Below are positions 14,524 to 16,309 of a DNA stretch of 16,309 bases, in pieces. Each line of letters starts with the position of its first letter. Within the stretch, counting starts at the first letter, position 1. The stretch comes from Planctomycetales bacterium (GTDB lineage Bacteria; Planctomycetota; Planctomycetia; Pirellulales; Thermoguttaceae): contig SKOZ01000038.1 in NCBI GenBank assembly GCA_007119795.1, positions 1 to 16,309 on the forward strand, written 5' to 3'. Below the pieces are notes generated by a model. It was not told where the DNA came from and made no database searches. It saw nothing but the letters and a program-made list of their open reading frames with translations. Made by a program: the position numbers and the translations under genes.

Positions 14524-15792
14524 TCACCCTTCACCCTTCCCTTCCTTCGCAGCCTTCTCGGCGAAGGTCTCCAGCTCGCTGTGGAGCATCTTCAGCAGCG
14601 CGTGGAGGAAGGCCACGACCATCGGGCCGACGAAGATGCCGATGGGCCCCAGGGCCTGCACCCCCCCCAGCACGCTCAGCAGGGCCAGGAGGGGGTGGAG
14701 GTTCGACTGCCCGTGGAGGATCACGGGCTTGATGATGTTGTCCACGGTGGAGACGATCGAGGCCCCGTAGACGGCGAGGATCACCGCGGCCACGGGGCGG
14801 TCGGCGTAGAAGAAGAGCCAGAGGCTCACCGGCAGCCAGACGGCGACGGCGCCGACGAAGGGAATCATCGCCAGGAGCATCGTCAGGGCCATGAGGAGGA
14901 AGACGGCATTGATTCCCGCGAAGAAGAAGCCGATGCCCGCCAGCAGGCCCTGGGCGATGGCGGCCAGCACGGCGGCCAGCACCACCGCGCGGCTGATGCG
15001 GCCGAACTCGGCGACCAGCTCCTCGAGGTAGCGGTTGTCGAGGGGAATGAGGTTCATGGCCGTCCGCAGCATCCGCCGGCCGTCGGCGAAGAAATAGAAA
15101 AGCGAGACGATGAGCACGAAGAGCCCGATGACGAGATGGCCGAGGAACTGGGTGGTCGAGAGGGCCAGCGGGGCGAGGAACTCCTGGGCCCGGGTGCGGA
15201 CGATCTCCTGGCTGGCCTCGGGCGTGAGGCCGAAATAGCCGCCCACGCGGGCGAAGAGCTTGGCCGCGGCCCTTTGCAGGAGGACGACGTCGGAGACCTC
15301 CTGATCGTCCAGGTCGGTGTGGAAGGCCACCTCGGCAAGCCCCTCGGACGAGGGTGTGGCACCGGCATGCAACTGCTCGGCGGAGGCGGGGGTTTCGCCC
15401 TGCGGAGCGATCGGCAATTCCGATAACGGTGGCGCGGCGGCCGGCGAACCGGCGTCGGCAGGCGGGGGCGTCGCCATCTCCTCCTGCTGTGAAAGGCCCA
15501 CGTTGCGGACGATCTGCTTGTAGACCACGATCCCCTCGCGGGCGGCCTGGAAGAGAATCCCGAGCATGGGCACGAGGAAGATCAGCAGGATGGCGAGTGT
15601 CGTCAGCCCCGCCGCGAGGTGCTCGCGCCCCGCGCACCGCTCGAGGATGCGGCGGTGCAGGGGGGCGAAAATGACCACCAGGAGCACCGCCAGGAAGACG
15701 GGAAGGAGAAAATTGGCCATCACCCGGAAAAAGAGGAAGGTGATGGCCAGCAGGATCGCCACCAGGACAGCAAACGAGACGAATCGCGCCAC
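14524..15792 (-). CDS. AI-2E family (PerM/YdiK-like) membrane transporter, 422 aa
   Basis: This is an inner-membrane transporter of the AI-2E exporter superfamily; the substrate is unknown. Two or three helices lie in residues 1-85, and a cluster of helices spans about 205-400. The family signature is clear at STVDNIIKPVILHGQSNLHP, followed by LLALLSVLGG, LGPIGIFVGP and MVVAFLHALL. Between them, residues about 103-165 form an unusual soluble insert rich in Pro, Ala and acidic residues (ATPPPADAGSPAAAPP). The start is set at GTG 15792 (VARFVSFAVL), where homology should begin; the ribosome binding site is weak. The frame continues upstream to 16197 into an RHS remnant, which I do not consider part of this protein. 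The C-terminus is a Lys/Glu/Gly tail. Confidence 0.9.
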   Translation of the reverse strand: MARFVSFAVLVAILLAITFLFFRVMANFLLPVFLAVLLVVIFAPLHRRILERCAGREHLAAGLTTLAILLIFLVPMLGILFQAAREGIVVYKQIVRNVGLSQQEEMATPPPADAGSPAAAPPLSELPIAPQGETPASAEQLHAGATPSSEGLAEVAFHTDLDDQEVSDVVLLQRAAAKLFARVGGYFGLTPEASQEIVRTRAQEFLAPLALSTTQFLGHLVIGLFVLIVSLFYFFADGRRMLRTAMNLIPLDNRYLEELVAEFGRISRAVVLAAVLAAIAQGLLAGIGFFFAGINAVFLLMALTMLLAMIPFVGAVAVWLPVSLWLFFYADRPVAAVILAVYGASIVSTVDNIIKPVILHGQSNLHPLLALLSVLGGVQALGPIGIFVGPMVVAFLHALLKMLHSELETFAEKAAKEGKGEG

Positions 15793-15847
15793 GGCCGGAC
15801 CCCTGGAAAGGAACGTCGGGAGCGGGTCGGCCCCCGCCGGCCGACGC

Positions 15848-16084
15848 CGATGCCGCCCATTATAACGGTGGAGTCCGGTGGGAGCATCATACTCTCGGCC
15901 CGTGTAGAGGGCGGCGAAGCCGTACTGCGAGCTGGCACGCGGGGTGAACGTGGCGGAGAGGAAGAAGGGGGTGCCGTAGGGGGTGTAGGCGTAGCGCTCT
16001 TGGATGGCGCCGGTAGGGTCGGCGACGGCGGTGACGTTCCAGTTGGCGTCCTGGAGGGCGAAGAGGCGCTCGTCGAGGGCGTAA
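15848..16084 (-). pseudogene. C-terminal remnant of an RHS/YD-repeat protein
   Basis: The minus frame reads LYALDERLFALQDANWNVTA, then GAIQERYAYTPYGTP, ASSQYGFAALYTGREYDAPTG and RYNGR. This is the conserved RHS core region with its YD-type repeats (ERYAYTPYG) and the hallmark YTGREYD..TGL..YNGR. Both ends are missing: the sequence starts abruptly at a palindromic repeat (16086) and stops before the DPLG-type end of the core. It runs in frame into the AI-2E gene, but the junction (HRRRPAGADP) looks like intergenic sequence. It is a dead fragment of a large polymorphic surface or toxin protein. Confidence 0.75.
15859..15864 (-). promoter_or_regulatory. TATAAT box upstream of the AI-2E gene
   Basis: A perfect TATAAT lies on the minus strand, 67 bp before GTG 15792. 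No good -35 hexamer was found at 16-18 bp. The bases fall in the Tyr-Asn codons of the RYNGR motif of the RHS remnant, so the box may be accidental or a newly acquired promoter. Confidence 0.35.
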
Positions 16085-16085
16085 A

Positions 16086-16128
16086 GTACGCCGCACAGGC
16101 CTCTGTGCGGTGCTGCGCATCGCAGGAC
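16086..16128. repeat. Palindromic repeat unit, copy 1 (43 bp core)
   Basis: This is identical to 16231-16273 over 43 bp and similar for another 35 bp or so to the right. The core contains CCGCACAG-GCCT-CTGTGCGG, perfect 8-bp arms around 4 bases. It marks the broken edge of the RHS remnant. Confidence 0.85.
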
Positions 16129-16206
16129 CAACCATTGCGTGATGGGGGTGGCGCACGAGCGGGCCGCGGGTTGGAAGGGCTTTTCTCGGCCGCGCACGGC
16201 ACCGGG

Positions 16207-16246
16207 GGCCTGTGCCGCGTACTAACCATGGTACGCCGCACAGGCC
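16207..16246. repeat. Inverted repeat with 16-bp arms
   Basis: GGCCTGTGCCGCGTAC (16207-16222) and GTACGCCGCACAGGCC (16231-16246) are inverted copies with one mismatch, around TAACCATG. The right arm is the beginning of repeat copy 2, so this palindrome overlaps the second direct repeat. Confidence 0.8.
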
Positions 16247-16273
16247 TCTGTGCGGTGCTGCGCATCGCAGGAC
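16231..16273. repeat. Palindromic repeat unit, copy 2 (43 bp core)
   Basis: This is an exact copy of 16086-16128, 145 bp away in the same orientation, with related sequence continuing to the window edge (CCATTGCG and GGCGCACGAG in both). It contains the same 8-bp-arm hairpin. More copies may lie beyond the window. Confidence 0.85.
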
Positions 16274-16309
16274 ACTCCATTGCGAGGGGCGGAGGGCGCA
16301 CGAGAGGGC

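Noticed and set aside
15793..16197. N-terminal extension of the AI-2E transporter including RHS sequence
   Set aside because: RHS core followed by a transporter is not a known fusion, both RHS ends are missing, and a GTG start fits the transporter's natural N-terminus.

Overview
The window is GC-rich bacterial DNA. Its gene content points to a planctomycete of the Pirellulales type: very long secreted TPR proteins, an ECF sigma factor paired with a membrane VWA/YfbK-like protein, signal-peptide proteins with Asp/Asn-rich calcium-type loops, an RHS/YD-repeat remnant, and intergenic palindromes. This assignment is inferred from protein style and gene pairing; there is no rRNA or other marker here. 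I see no tRNA, rRNA, CRISPR array or intact mobile element.

Left part (1-7800), all minus strand. An ECF sigma factor (6900-7412) is followed 67 bp later by a one-pass membrane protein with a VWA/YfbK module (4769-6832). Its cytoplasmic N-terminus could act as the anti-sigma part. Next come two secreted TPR proteins (1460-4618 and 366-1400), 59 bp apart and probably one operon, with a promoter candidate overlapping the VWA stop codon. Bases 1-365 hold no gene I can support.

Middle part (7796-11449). queF (preQ0 reductase, minus) and hemQ/chdC (coproheme decarboxylase, plus) diverge from a 368-bp region carrying a perfect 7-5-7 inverted repeat. A cold-shock protein gene follows, with a promoter candidate about 220 bp upstream, a leader holding three consecutive hairpins, and a classic terminator well downstream. 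Then comes a URO-D superfamily protein with the zinc motif of corrinoid methyltransferases rather than of true uroporphyrinogen decarboxylase.

Right part (11450-16309) is a rearranged, repeat-rich zone, mostly minus strand. A secreted membrane protein gene (12885 to 11641) is split by one in-frame TGA with a hairpin just downstream. Its 5' end and upstream flank are duplicated about 1.47 kb away, where they run into a fragment of another gene. In between lie a deleted RAYT (REP-associated transposase) remnant and an intact secreted protein of unknown function. An AI-2E family transporter follows, and upstream of it an RHS C-terminal remnant whose far end is invaded by nested palindromic repeats.

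The points most worth a second look are the TGA-split gene (nonsense mutation, selenocysteine or two genes), the structured cold-shock leader, the sigma/VWA pair with a damaged metal site, and the repeat-driven mosaic at 12.8-16.3 kb.
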